From NCBI RefSeq assembly GCF_002994745.2, contig NC_037092.1:6500501-6564500 (forward strand): a stretch of DNA of 64,000 bases. Direction: 5' to 3'. This stretch comes from Rosa chinensis. Its lineage: Eukaryota > Streptophyta > Magnoliopsida > Rosales > Rosaceae. A model generated the notes under the pieces. It made no database searches and was not told the origin of the DNA. It saw only the letters and a list, made by a program, of their open reading frames with translations. Below, in pieces: positions 1-12,090 of the stretch (position 1 is the first letter of the stretch; every line of letters starts with the position of its first letter). Made by a program: the position numbers and the translations under genes.

Positions 1-1150
1 AGAGGATGGTGAGTCGATTTGCATTGTAACTGGTCCATCATTGACCAAATTGACCTATAAACTCAATTATTCATTATCCATGTACCACACGTTTCTATTG
101 AACTAAGAATTGAAAGGGGATACATGATAATGCAGAAAGTTTAGCAAACCCTTACCTTCATCATTGCTCCAAACACACCATCTACACAAGCAACACAGCC
201 CACAAAAAGCGATCAATAAATCATTTGTGGCAAGATTGAATTGGATATGCAACTCGCTAGACCAAACTACGAAATGGAAGTTAAATTCAAAGTTCTATGA
301 AAGTCAAAGGAAGAAAATGAATTATTTCGCGATAGAAACTTATCCTTTCCAATCTCCAATGACTAATTCATCTACTCCCTTTATCGGCCAAAGTTGAGAG
401 TTCGACTCTATTTTATCATTCAAGACAACTCTAGTCTAATGAGTTGCACATACAATCAAAAACAGAAAATAGGCCAAGAAAACATGAAAATAATTTCACC
501 TTTTATTGCATCCGGCTTGTAGGATTTTCTAAAGCTCTCAACCAACAAAGCATAAAAGGGCTTTGCTTTATCCGGCGCCATGGCCACATGAAAATCAGGC
601 TTGTTACCCTTGAGGATTCCATACAATGTAAATTGACTCACTGTCAATCCACAAGTACACAAAAACCTTAAACCCCAACTTCAGAGTAAAACTTGTTTCA
701 CCCAACAAAAAGAACAAAACTTTAAGCTTAACTACTTACCTAGTAACACTTCATAGTTCCTCTGCATTACCTGCAAAGACAAACAAACAAACATAACCCA
801 ACTAACCAAAACCGTTATTACAGTTGAAGTTTCAGTTAGAAAGTGAAACAAGGTGAGATTACGTTTTGGTCCCATCCTCTTCCGCAACTCTCATTTGTGA
901 ACAGCCTCATATTCAACACCTTCCGGCATCTGAAAATTTCAACCACAAAATCAAAACTATTGAGTTTTTGTTTAGTAAAGAGAGAACTGAAATGTAGAGG
1001 GATAGTGGGGAGGTACATGTACTCGGCATCGGAGCCGGAATCCGACTCGTGAAGCCCGACAAGGACGAGTAGGCCCGGCCCAATGGCCGAGACGATGCGG
1101 CCTTCGACCTCGACGCTGGCGGAGGCGACGCGCTGGACGACGGCTCTCAT
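1..1150 (-). CDS. DTD: D-aminoacyl-tRNA deacylase (DTD), partial at 3' end
   Basis: The enzyme hydrolyses D-amino acids mis-attached to tRNA, a proofreading step in translation. Six exons are readable on the minus strand: 1150-1017, 929-863, 770-740, 640-500, 181-156 and 54-1. All junctions are GT-AG and keep frame. The protein starts [15 protein letters not shown], the usual DTD N-terminus. It contains the family motif SQFTLYG at the start of exon 4 and the motif NDGPVTM in exon 6, which together form the active site in this family. An in-frame ATG also lies upstream at 1231, but MRAVVQRV matches the conserved start, so I chose 1150. The last codons and stop lie beyond base 1. Exon 1 is much richer in GC than its surroundings. 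Family assignment is firm; targeting of the protein was not determined. Confidence 0.93.
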
Positions 1151-2603
1151 GGCTCTGATGGGGAGAGTTCGATTGGGTTTGGTGCCAATAGTTGCAGAGG
1201 GCGGAAGCGTAGAGAGACGGTAGTAGTACATTGTTTATTATTTGCTTCAAAGGGTCAATTTTAGTAACTAGGCTTTGAAAGTAGATTATAGATTTTTCTT
1301 TTCTTGGGCCAAACATATTGAGAATGTGAATTCCACATTTGAAAAATGAGAATTTTGGTTATGAATGTATAAGAATTTGAGTCATTTTCATTAATTGTTT
1401 TTTTTTTTTAAAAAGGAATTGTGTCAATTGGAGTCGATTTGTTTTAGTTGTGAAACTCATTATTTTATTATTTTTGTGTGATGCGCCCTAATTTTGCCGG
1501 CTAATAAACAAACAGTGTTCTCTCCGTTTGGGGATCCACTGTCAGCCAACAATGAGGAAACTCAATGATGGTTTTGGATTTGGGTTCTCTAAATCTAGTC
1601 CTGGATCCTAAGGGTAGGGCTGACCAAAAGTCTTGACAGCCTGGTTAGTAGTTACTTTGAGCTTATTCTCATGGTGATGGTACATTAGCTTACCTTAGGG
1701 TTTTTTAGACGTTAGGTAATACTTTAAGACTTTCTAGGCATGGTTCAATCATGTCGTAGCCCAATTTTTTTGTGAGTCATTGTGCAATGCGAATGAACAC
1801 CCACATTCTTTCAAAAAAAAAAAAAAAAAACAGCATCATCCCTCTTTCACGATATTCACATAATTATTAACTCGGACAAATCATGGCCTACAAAACCATC
1901 GCACAAAAAGATATCAATCTGTGGGAAGCCGAAGCAAGCTTTGATATATCTTCATCACTCTCTTCAAAATCTTCACATTTCGATCCATTGCTACTATTGA
2001 TCGACCACCAATTTACAAACTTCTGAAGTTCTGATAGAGAAACGACTTTTGTCGATTCCAAATTCATCAACAAACTTACTGTGAACTCTGAGGATCAAGC
2101 GGATCCTCGACACGACCAATCCAAAGGATAGGATTTGAAGTCTGGAAAAAGAAGAGATTGCCAGCATTAGGGATCAAGGCTTGTAGCGTAGCAGCGAGTC
2201 CATTCCAACTCTTTTAAACACATTCGTTAACGAGTCCATGCATGTCTAACTCCTCATCCCATCTTCGCTCATCAATCTTCTCAATTTCGGCTTCTCCTAG
2301 GGGGAGAGAGAGGTCTTTGGAGTTTTGCTTGATCCAAATTTATAAATTTTACGAAATAAGGAATGGTAAACCAACTCTTGCCTAGCTAGCTATCTTCTCG
2401 AGCCCTACGTTTTTATTTTGCATGACTACACGATGCAAGTACGTTTCGTGCATGTCAACAAGTGAATTTCGATCATATGGTACGTTTTGTTTGTTGTAGT
2501 TGAATCTTGCTACGTAATGAGTTAGGGGATGCATGCAAATTCATTTCATATATGAAACTGGGTTATATTGATCAACAATATGATCATTACAACTAGTTAA
2601 ACA

Positions 2604-2637
<34 letters not shown>

Positions 2638-3065
2638 TGTATTCGCTTAACAAATCTGTTTTGCTAATTGTGGCTTTGTTCATTGCTTTCTGTGAAGTGC
2701 CAATTACCATGTCTATATCAGGATATCCTAATCCGTAATGCAATTGAGAACAGTATACCTCTAAACCTCACACTTCATAAGTTCATTGTCAATCGAAGGA
2801 TCACGACGTACTTCGGGGTTCATGTTATTTTGTTTAATTTGAGTATGATCCGTGTCCTTAATTCATGTTTAAGGCCTTCACCACTAAATCATATTTGCTA
2901 AAAATTAACCGTACCGGAATTATACCAAATCAAGTGAAGTAATATGTTTTTATTAATACTCGGATAAGATGTTCAACCAATTATCTCAAAGAAACCCGAG
3001 GTTTTAGCAATTACAGTAAATGCGTGAATTATGAAGCCCTAGTTTCTAAACTTCAGTGCAAATAT
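1151..3065. other. Intergenic spacer with A-tract and AT microsatellite
   Basis: The first ~100 bases are the likely promoter and 5' UTR of the DTD gene. An uninterrupted A-tract at about 1815-1830 follows a stretch that could be a decayed retroposon 3' end, but no target duplication was found. A (TA)n microsatellite lies at about 2605-2636. A 61-codon minus-strand reading frame at 1888-2073 has no recognisable product. I see no gene here. Confidence 0.5.
2605..2636. repeat. (TA)n microsatellite
   Basis: An uninterrupted run of alternating T and A, about 32 bases, in AT-rich spacer. It has no coding content. Confidence 0.9.
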
Positions 3066-3082
3066 ATGAAATCATTGAAATG

Positions 3083-3280
3083 AATCACTGCCAGTGGCCT
3101 AGTGGTTCTTGCCTAGTTGGGTGTGCTCCCCAACCTAGGTTCGAACCCCGAAGCTGTCAAAGTGACCAGGCACTGTGCTGCAATGCACAGTTGGAGCATT
3201 TCACATGCGCTGAAGGGGTTTATCTTGGGCCTAGGAAAGCTTTGGGTTCCCCTTGACAAAGTCAAAAAAAAAAAAAAAAA
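3083..3280 (+). mobile_element. tRNA-derived SINE with 17-bp target duplication
   Basis: A 198-bp element that begins like a tRNA. A box A-like stretch (GTGGCCTAGTGGTTC) lies near 3095 and a box B-like stretch (GGTTCGAACCCC) near 3138, the internal RNA polymerase III promoter of tRNA-type SINEs. The body ends in an A-tract of about 17 bases. The perfect 17-bp direct repeat ATGAAATCATTGAAATG flanks it at 3066-3082 and 3281-3297, the mark of LINE-machinery retroposition. The copy looks young because the duplication is perfect. It does not fold as a functional tRNA. Family name unknown. Confidence 0.92.
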
Positions 3281-3489
3281 ATGAAATCATTGAAATGCAT
3301 AAAAAGAGACTATAGTGTCACACATTATGTTCTAAAATGATTCTCCTCAACTGTTTCAACTCTTCAAACATTCATAAAATCTTTCATGTACAGAAAAACC
3401 ACAATCACCAAAAACAAATCAAAAGAACAATGAATTAAAAGACGAGAAAACTATCTAAACTGACCCTAAGGGAAAACAAAGTCACATAT

Positions 3490-5212
3490 TCACATATGCA
3501 TACTACAGTCTTTTCTTCTCTCACCATGTTTTCTTCCCCTCTTCACACCTATTGAGCCCATTTTCTCCATAGCCACCCCAAAAGCTTGGAAAAACTTCGC
3601 TTTATCTTTTGCAAGTGCTTGAACAATGGGTTTGGTTCTTGGGTCCAAAGCTAAAGCTTGGTCTGAAGCTAGCAAGCCCAACTTAGCCACTAAATTACCA
3701 TAATAGGCATGATCAAACACAAAGGGAGTAGTGACATCAAATGGTGCAACAATGTCAGGATTCCCACCATAATGTGGGCATGACATTCTTAGCGCCCTCT
3801 GGAGCCTCGGGTCCATAACCGGGTCAGGCTGCTTCGAGCCCCTGTAGTCATAGAGCCTGCTTACGAAGTTCTGGCAATGTGCATACCCGAATGTATGAGC
3901 ACCAGAAAGAACAACAAGGTCTTCAAGTGTTAGTCCTTTTGAATTGAAGAGTTTGAGTAGCTGATTCACTGTGAAATTTGCTTGGGGAATATTGGAAGCC
4001 ACTCTTGAGGCCATTGATATTCTTCCATCCCACCTTCCTTTCTTAACTTGATAGTATGGACCCCCTGCCTGCACCATTGAAATGACATTACAAAACTAGT
4101 CATTTTTAACTAAAGGGAATAGCTAGCGGCCTAGCACTCCCTTCAGCAAACAGTGCCACAGTTAACTCGGACAATTATGTTCCTTCTCTTTAGAGTTCTA
4201 ACTTCTAGGAGTAGAACTCCCCAAACCCTTTGAGTAGTGCTTGAACCACGACCTAGGATGGTGAAAATTCAAAGGTCTAATAAAAATAAAAGTGCTATTT
4301 CTTAAACTCGATCATAAAGTTTGTCTACTTTCCAAGGGCAGTATTGAGTTCACCCTCCCATTTTTCCATCTGGATTCCTCTCCCCTACTTTTACGCATAA
4401 AAAGTTGCAAAGCTACAAAATGAAAGCAAGATTATACATGTCTACGGTAAAAGTAATTTTTCTACCCAAAATATGGTAAATAAAACTTCACTATAAACAG
4501 TCATGTATATCACAGATCACAGAATAGTTGGTAACAACTAAAGGTCCACATGATGACAATAGCATGCAAGAAAATAAAGGACTAGAAATCAAAAGTAAAA
4601 GTGAGATGAACAGGGGGAGTAGACAGTAGTACTCACCAAGTGGACATAATCTCTGGCTTCAATTGCAAGTATGTCAGCACAAGACACAACACCAGGACAC
4701 TTGCTTTCTACCAAAGCCTTTGCTTTCCTCACACTTTCAAAGCCTTCCTCCCTCAGGTCCTTATTATCTGGTGCATCCCTCTCTGCCAACACCTTGCTCC
4801 CCTGCTGTGACTTTATGGTTATGGACGCATCACAGCCCTTCAATGTCAATCAGATTCAACACATACATGCAAAATCAGTAAAGTTAAAACAAGAAGAATA
4901 AAATGTACATGCATGCAGAAATGGAAAACTAAACAAATGTGCATTGTTGTGATTAATTACTTCTACAAAGCAGTCATGGAAGAAAAGGCGAATGGTTGCT
5001 GGACCAGAAACTGGTGCTTCTTTGAACTGTTGGGATGTGATGGACCCGATGAGTTTTTCGAGTTGGGGACATGATTTCGCATAGTAATCAACTGAGAGTT
5101 GGCGGTGAGGTTTTGCTGCAAAACTTGCAGAAGTACTAAGCAGGAAGAAAATGGTCAAACAAGATGTCAATGTAAACCAAGAAGAAGAAGGAGAAGAACA
5201 AGAAGAAGACAT
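3490..5212 (-). CDS. Class III secretory peroxidase (PER19-like)
   Basis: A haem peroxidase of the plant secretory pathway, acting in the cell wall or vacuole on phenolics with H2O2. Three exons on the minus strand: 5212-4961, 4837-4637 and 4068-3490, coding 343 residues with stop at 3490. The start was placed at 5212 because MSSSCSS leads directly into a hydrophobic signal peptide (residues about 10-34); an in-frame ATG at 5323 would add an unlikely leader. The distal catalytic Arg and His are in IRLFFHDCF (around residue 77). The proximal His is in SGAHTFGYAHC. All eight cysteines of the four conserved disulfides can be found (SCPQ, HDC, EGC, KCPG, SCAD, AHC, SCPH and the C-terminal KDC). 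Exon junctions restore HDCFVE-GCDAS and YVHL-AGGPYY. The overall sequence resembles Arabidopsis PER19, but that subgroup call is from memory. Confidence 0.93.
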
Positions 5213-5602
5213 GGTTTGGACTATGGTGCAGCAGGCAGCAGCTGAGGACAAAGAAACAATAGTAGGAGCAGAATATAATAAAAATGAAGTGGCTTTGGAT
5301 GTGTAGAAGTTTGTTGGAGACAAATTATCAGATGTTGAAAAACGAAAGAGAGTCAGGACCCGTGAAGGCCAGTAAAGACTGAAGGATTGAAGGTCTAATT
5401 TATAAAAGCCAAAAGGAAGCCGCAGCCCTTCTATAGCTCTTTTAAAGAAAGGAAATTACACAACTGGACTAGTACTATATTTGGTTTGACTAGATGGTAG
5501 ACTGGCTTGGAAAATCATTAGTTTCACGTTGAAGATAATCACTCACGGGTCTATAGACTATATGATCCTAAATCATTCAAGCTAGATTGGAACACCAAAT
5601 TC

Positions 5603-6179
5603 TAGGGGTCGTCAATGGGCAGCCCTGCCCAAAATTAATGGGCTCGGGTCGGGTCGGGCAGGGCCAAAACATATTTTTTTTATTTTTCGGGCCGAGCAGG
5701 GCCGGGCTTCTCTTAAAAATCAAGGCCCAGGGCCACCCATGGGCCCAGGGCCTTACAGGCTTTTTAGGGCCGGGCCGGGCCGGGCTTTTTTGGGTGGGTA
5801 GGCCCGAGCCCATTATATTTATATGTCATATTATTTTGTTAAAAAAAATACAAAAACCTATGAAAAATGATGATATGTTAATTATTGAACAAAATAAAAT
5901 ACAAAATTAAAAAAACATATGGCTTAATGCAATAATTAGTTCAATATAACTACATAAAAATATATTAATACAAAAATTGAATGGGCTTTCGGGCGGGCTT
6001 ATAAGGCCGGGCCGGGCGGGCTTTAATGGGCATATAACGGGCCGGGCCGCGGGCCTGGGCTTTGAACCCTCCACCCTAGCCCTGCCTCGTGCCCAATGGG
6101 CAGGGCCGAGATGGGCTTTTCTGCCGGGCGGGCGGGCGCTCATGGGCTTTTAGATCCGCGGGCCAAATGATGACCCCTG
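5603..6179. mobile_element. Short non-autonomous hAT-like element, GGGCC-rich ends
   Basis: A 577-bp element with terminal inverted repeats TAGGGGTC (5603-5610) and GACCCCTG (6172-6179). Both ends are packed with GGGCC and GCCGGGC repeats around an AT-rich core, as in other hAT MITEs. Flanking near-duplicates ACCAAATT (5594-5601) and ACCAAATC (6180-6187) match at 7 of 8 bases, with one extra base on the left. It belongs to the same family as the larger element at 35541-38794. It has no transposase, and open frames in it follow the GC-rich repeats. Confidence 0.8.
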
Positions 6180-8430
6180 ACCAAATCCAACCAGTTATTG
6201 TCTCACATATTTAGCAATAAAGATATAGACTTTATAAGATAGTAAGTTAAACAGATCACTCATCTCAAATAAAAGTTGTCTACATCATTTTCTTTGAGGC
6301 ATTTCATCGAGTAATTTGTGTGCGCTTTTAAAAATATGTGAATAGATGAAAAAAATTTGAACAGATAAACCAATCACCTCACAAATATTTCTAGTGGGGG
6401 CATATAAGAAGTTGCATACTTGTTTGAGCCCAATATTTCATAGCCATGACCACTACTTTCATCGTATTCGAGACATTTCATCGAAGAACTTGCCTGTGCA
6501 TTAGGAAAACAAAAATAAATAAACCAAAGTGCTGGGGGGCATGTTATTAACAAAAAATTGCTCTACATAGATCATGGGTAAACCACTCTCTAATGGCAGG
6601 GCAATAATATGGGCATTTTTACAAACTGTTGGAGGGGAAATTTAACAAGCAGGAGTGCCATGGAAAGCTACTGAGTACTGACTACTACCGGCCTGATGGT
6701 GGATATACTTTAGGTAGAGTGATCCCCCACTGAGCACCTAAAACCTGACGATCTCTTTATTGCAAAGCATGTGCAAATGGGGGACCTTACCTTAACCAGA
6801 TCATCAATTCCCTTCTTCTACACATACTAAAGGTTACAGAGCTTTTGGTCTGACTCGTTTGTTTTCATTTACTGTTCTAAGAAGTACATCACTACTATAG
6901 CTTATTCATCTGCCCATTTTGGTCTGTCTATATAACTGCCAAGTCTTTTGATGTGCGTGTAGTGAAGGGCAGGCTACTAAAGGCTTGTGGACCATCTCAC
7001 TGTCCCATTCATTCCCATGGCCTGAAAAATAGAAATGAAAGCAGCCAAAGGCTAGAGGATCAAATTGATGATGGAGAGGTAGTATCATCGAGACAAAGAC
7101 CAGAGTCACATTAAGTTGATCTCTGATATACAATGCCTTCGCCTATCTTTTCTCAATATTTTATTCCAAAAAAAAAAAAAAAAAAAAAAATCTTTACTCA
7201 TTATCAACAAGTTGATTACGCTTAAAGTATATTATGTTATAATAATAAATCTAAAATCAATTGGTAATAGATGAAGAGGCAGGACCTTGGCGTTAGCTCA
7301 GGGCCGCAGAAGAACTGGGGCACCCTTTGTAAAAGCCCAATATATATATTAGTGTATATATGTGTTTGCTGAGAGGGTACTTTGGAATGATAAAGAAACA
7401 AAAAACAAAAAAATACTAATCAGAAAAATTGAAAAGTCAAAGAAGTTGTATTTAATTAAAATAAAAGTTGGGATCTCTCTCCCAGGTAATTCTTCTATTT
7501 CTTTGCAACATGACCAACATCTTTCTCTCTTCTTCCATAAAACAAGAAGACATTCTCTTTTCTCAACTTTTCCCTCCACTTCTCTCTCAATCTATCTTCT
7601 CTCACAAGTTCATCTAGTCATTGCCGCATATGATATTTCTTATTTTTTATGGTTTTCACTTATGTGTTTTTTTTTTCTTTTCTTTTTTGTTGCATCTCCA
7701 GAAAGTAGGGTTTTCAAAATAATATAAAGAGGTATGTCTTCTACTTTTCTAGACTCTAATAGAGAATGAGAAAGAGATTATGCCTTTTTTTTTTAATGAA
7801 TTTGGTTAACCCTCAATACTAATTCACTTTTTGTTTGTGATTTTGCTGAATTTTGCAGTAGGGTTTTTTTGGTTGTTGGAATTTTGCAATAGAGTTTGAC
7901 ATGTTCATTGAAAGATAATTTATTTTTAAATTTTTTAATTTCATTTCAGTTCAGAAAGAAATTTCATTTGATTTGTGTAGTTGTGTTGATCTTCAAAAAA
8001 TTATGAAATTAGAATTTACATAGACTTCATTTCACTCTTGACAAATTTAGAAACAATGACTTATATATGAGTTTATCAATATACAAATATGAGGTCTAAG
8101 AATAATTCTCGCCCGGAGCCTTGAAAGACTCAGGACCGGCTCTGTGAAGAGGTCCAAAATCATATCACACATGCAAGCAATTCTTGCATCTTCAACAAAT
8201 CATGTCAAACACACCACACAAAAGCGTTCAACCAATTTATGTGCCACAAATAGTTAGGGCGATACACACACATGTACATGTCCGCAAATGGGCACATTAG
8301 TCAAGTAGCCATTACATTGGGCTCAAGACAATAGCTCATATTCAGGTCTAGCAGCATATAGAAATCTAGGTCTCCTTTAGTCTTATCCAAATATTAAAAT
8401 GTTAGTAACGAGTGGAGAAATTCAAGATCT
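6180..8430. other. Intergenic, no recognised gene
   Basis: Mostly AT-rich sequence with an A-tract at about 7169-7190, pyrimidine-rich stretches at 7490-7680 and several T-runs. Short open frames here (60-120 codons) have low-complexity, unrecognisable products. I see no element boundaries. Confidence 0.4.
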
Positions 8431-8439
8431 TTTATATAT

Positions 8440-9202
8440 TATTTATTGTTGGTATGCAAATACCTCCCAGGCGCAAGTATCGGAAGCACAAGACTCGTAT
8501 CGCCAATACACAAGCGAGGTAAGCTCCCAGCCGATGGTCCCGATATCCCTCAGGGTGATATCGGGAACCCCGAGCGTCCCACACCAAAAGAAACGGAACC
8601 AAGCTCCCACAAATCTGCTACATTAGGGTCATCTCCAACAATCCAAAGAGGTAACTGTTTACTATCACTTTCCATTATCATTATCTTATACGATACTGAC
8701 TTGGGCATCGAAGCATTGAAGGCTGGCACACCCAGTCTTCCCTCTGACCTTCGTCTGTTTTGCAGATAAGAGAGACCGATAGTGATAGTAACAGACTGAT
8801 ACATCCCGTGTTCAGCTAGATCGGACCCCTCTCGAGACAGTTGAAACATTTGGCACTAGAAGGACTCCCCTCGCTCCTTGCTGGCAGGACAACACATCCA
8901 TGGCTACCAACATCCCCGATAACGACGATCCGCCCCACGAGGAAACTACCCGCGAGGTCCAGCGCACTCTCGAGTTCCAAAGCCCGAACGTCGAGAATCG
9001 CTCAGTGATGACCACCGATCCAACCATCGCGCTAGAGATAGAGATGCGTGACCTCATAGAGACACTTGTACAAGCCGAGGCCGAGCGCGCAGCAGCCATA
9101 GCAGCTCGCCGGGAGGTCGAAAATACAAACCAGAATCACATCCTCCGAGAGGCACTCCAGCGGCGAGTCGCGCATAACGAAGCATTGGACAGAGCCCATT
9201 AG
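8440..9202 (+). mobile_element. Ty3/gypsy LTR end, leader and gag N-terminus (remnant)
   Basis: The stretch from about 8440 to 8840 has moderate GC and resembles the 3' part of a plant gypsy LTR. At 8850 the sequence TTTGGCACTAGAAGGACT looks like the primer-site and leader region of Tat-type elements. An ATG at 8900 opens a 100-codon frame rich in Glu, Arg and Ala, coiled-coil-like (around LIETLVQAEAERAAAI), as seen at gag N-termini. The frame stops at 9202 and no protease, reverse transcriptase or second LTR follows. It is a truncated copy; the family assignment is by resemblance only. Confidence 0.55.
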
Positions 9203-9908
9203 CAGGAGACCCCAATACCAACTATCGGTGGTGTCCCGACACCAGGAGCAGTCCTCACCACAGACCCAAGCACTGGCCTCACCACAATGCTTGGTCGAAG
9301 TATTTCATATCTCATGAAGATGAGATTGTAAGGTCTGAGGAACTGAAGGAGCATGCCAAAATATTTGAAGAATTGAAGGAGGATGCCAAAAGAATGCAAG
9401 AATTGATTGCAAAATTTCCAGCTTAACACTAAGACTGTAGTTTCTTTTATGTTGATCAAACAAAGATTTCTTGATTGTTTGGAGTTAGTATTTCTAGATT
9501 GTTTCGAGTTAGCAATGATAATTTATTTCTAGAACATTTCGAGTTAGCAATAATTTTACATTACCTTAAAAAAATTATTCACTCTAAACACTACTTCAAA
9601 TTTTTACTTGAGACAAAAATTATACTACTTTAAAAAAATTATTCACTCTAAAGACTACAATAACAAAGACAAAAAAAAAAACAGTAAAAGTAATAAAAAG
9701 GGTATTGTTTTATATTAAGATTTAGAAAAATTACTAAAAAAAGACATAGCATAAGTCAATTGAGACATAAAAGAAAGAAAAAATAGAGAATGGAAAAAAA
9801 TCAGGAAGGTCTCCTCAAGGCTTCGAAGACTCCCTGAAATATTGTGCAACGATCTTGTTAATTGATCTAGCAATGCAATTGTTATACATAACTTCTAACA
9901 TATACATG

Positions 9909-9910
<2 letters not shown>
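9203..9910. other. AT-rich stretch with a short coiled-coil-coding scrap
   Basis: From about 9332 to 9425 one plus-strand frame reads a Glu/Lys-rich helix (EELKEHAKIFEELKEDAK) followed by a stop. This resembles the coiled-coil C-terminus of plant transposases such as the one at 15.9 kb, but the piece is too short to assign. The rest is AT-rich with an imperfect duplication around 9510-9660 (ATTATTCACTCTAAA appears twice). Confidence 0.25.
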
Positions 9911-9942
<32 letters not shown>

Positions 9943-9973
9943 TTTGGAGGTCTCCGATTTCAAATACACACAC

Positions 9974-10015
<42 letters not shown>

Positions 10016-10107
10016 GTGTGTGTGTATGGTTATATACACACACTTGTTTGGAGGCCTCCGATTTCAAATAGACACACACATATACACACAATATATATAT
10101 ATATATT
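9911..10107. repeat. CA/TA microsatellites within a ~105-bp local duplication
   Basis: (CA)n at 9911-9939, (TA)n at about 9980-10012 and another (TA)n at about 10090-10107. A unit starting TTGTTTGGAGG(T/C)CTCCGATT occurs at about 9940 and again at about 10043, so a segment of about 105 bp holding the microsatellite was duplicated. Confidence 0.75.
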
Positions 10108-10403
10108 TTCAACAAAGGCATATAATTAGAGGCCTACAAATATTAGAGGCTTAGTGCGGCGGCACCACCTGCACACTTCAAGGCCGTCTCTGTTTTCAGA
10201 AGGGTTTCGAATCAAGATAGTTAATAATCCGCTGACTGATTCTGCCTCATTCTGATCCATTTGAGATAATTATTTTTTGAAGATTTTGTGCCTCGAATAG
10301 ATTGTACTTCATTCGGATTTTTCCTTGAGCAAATCTCTCATCACTCAAATCCTCCTTAAAGAGTTTCATCCTACCAAGATCATCCTCCACAAAATTATTT
10401 CCT

Positions 10404-10764
10404 TCTCGACCAGATATTCCTGTGTTGACCGAATATTTCCTTCTCAACTAGATATTTCTGTCTCAGCCAGATATTTCCACCTCTACTAGATTTTCCTACC
10501 TCGACCGGATATTTCTACCTCAATGAGATATTCTTGTCCCAACATAATATTTCCTCCTCGACTAGATTTTCCTGCCTCGACCGAATATTTCTACCTCAAT
10601 CAGACATTCTTGTCTTGACCGAATATTTCCTCCTCGACCAGATTTTCCTGCCTCAACCAGATATTTTCTCTTCGACTAGATATTCTTGTCTCGACCGGAT
10701 ATTTCCACCTCGACCAGATATTTTCGTCTCAACCGAATATTCCCTTCTTGACTAGATATCACCA
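10404..10764. repeat. 19-bp minisatellite, about 19 copies
   Basis: The region divides cleanly into 19-bp units of the form C-C-T-C-G-A-C-C-R-(G/A)-A-T-A-T-T-T followed by two or three variable bases. Units drift, for example CTCGACCGAATATTTCTAC and CTCGACCAGATATTTTCGT. The phase is kept over at least 19 units from 10404. Because three units make 57 bp, one frame stays open with a 19-residue protein periodicity (10534-10755); I treat that as an artefact of the repeat. Confidence 0.88.
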
Positions 10765-11115
10765 CCCTAACAAGATATATCTCCTCCCACAAGATAAGAA
10801 GTCTCCTTTATTAAGATACAATCCCTATAACATATAACATGTTATGAATTTTTCCTATTCCTATTATTTGAAGGAGCTTTCACATGATCAAATTATAATT
10901 TATCCATTTCCATTAGATTAAGGAGTTTTTACATTCCTAATAAATTAAGGGTAAATGCTCTATAAGAGGTACATGGACATGTGCTACAATAACATTACTA
11001 ATGAATACATGTCATAATATGATGGACCTCTCTACAATTTAGGATATTCACAATCATAAACATACCCTAAATCCATTTTTACTTTTATAAATGGCATATT
11101 GAAGGATTCGAGAAA

Positions 11116-12081
11116 GGGATCCTCTCCTGAGCATTGGTTTTGCCTGAGCTACCTGAGCTATGAAGGAGATTAAGACACGTAGCACTATGAGATCTAATGG
11201 TCTACATCTCTTATTTTTATTTACCTTTCTATTTGCCTTTCTCCCTTCTGTTACCTTTCCTCTCTGTCTCTCTTCTTTTCTTTACTTCTTTTCCTTTGCT
11301 GATATGAAACTCATACCAGGCGAGAACTATTTTTGGGTTAGAAATCTTCTATGAAACTGTTACCAAGACATTAGAGCAAACCCAGAACACTCATTCCTCT
11401 CCAATCGGTCAAAAACTAAGCAGCGTGATTATCACACCTCAACATTCACGACCAAAACGCAAAAAAGCAAAAACCTTTACTTAGTAGTAAGATCAAGAAC
11501 AAAAGCCCAGCTAGGAATTTTAGTAGGGGAAGCTAAATATGTGATCTCGGTTGCGTTCAAAACTCGAGGGCTCCAATGCAACAATTGGGGAAGAACAACA
11601 TGCACCTCAAAATGAATCCTACCAGTTAATTCTCTTAGATTGATGGAATCGGCCACAACCTGCAATCAATTTTTGGCCTTAATTCAATAATTGAATGATC
11701 GACAGTGAAGGAAAAGAAGAAGAAATCAAACTGATTTTTCATGTTCAGATCTAAGAATTTAATTCTGATAAACCAGAATCAAGTCATGAAAATTTTTCTC
11801 TACAATTTTGGGTTGGTTTCTGTGATAGTGAAAAATATCTGATTTTTGTATCAGAGAAGGAAAAGAACAGAAGAAAATGAAGAGAACGAGAGAAAACAAA
11901 AGTAAGAAAAGAAAAGGAGAAGGGGTGCAGAGAAAGATTGGGAAAAAGACAAAACCTAAAAGAGAGAGGAAACTTTCAGTTAAGTTGTAGACCATTAGAT
12001 CTCATAGTGCTACGTGTCTTAATCTCCTTCATAGCTCAGGTAGCTCAGGCAAAAACAATGCTCAGGAGAGGATCCTCTCCC
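11116..12081. mobile_element. Mutator-like element with ~95-bp TIRs and captured-exon-like core
   Basis: A 966-bp element bounded by a perfect 9-bp target duplication TTCGAGAAA (11107-11115 and 12082-12090), the Mutator hallmark. The terminal inverted repeats run about 95 bp, from GGGATCCTCTCCTGAGCATTG inwards to GATCTAATGGTCTACA, nearly identical apart from a small insertion at the outer end of the right arm. Inside, on the minus strand, a 3' splice-like TTGATTGCAG at about 11660 precedes a 60-codon open frame reading to 11477 (around RIHFEVHVVLPQLLHWS). This looks like an exon taken from a host gene, product unrecognised. There is no transposase. Confidence 0.85.
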
Positions 12082-12090
12082 TTCGAGAAA

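Noticed and set aside
3083..3160. A possible tRNA gene at the head of the SINE
   Set aside because: Boxes A and B are present but the stems do not pair properly, an A-tail follows, and 17-bp direct repeats flank the whole unit.
5577..6143. Gly/Pro-rich frames in the GGGCC repeats
   Set aside because: Products of the hAT subterminal repeats on both strands.
8900..9202. A complete retrotransposon
   Set aside because: Only an LTR-like piece, leader and a 100-codon gag start are visible; no reverse transcriptase, integrase or second LTR.
9815..10154. Open frames of Tyr/Ile and Thr/His polymers
   Set aside because: Translations of CA and TA microsatellites; the same applies at 38304-38785.
10404..10764. 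A CRISPR-like array
   Set aside because: Units are contiguous with no unique spacers, and the genome is a plant nuclear one.
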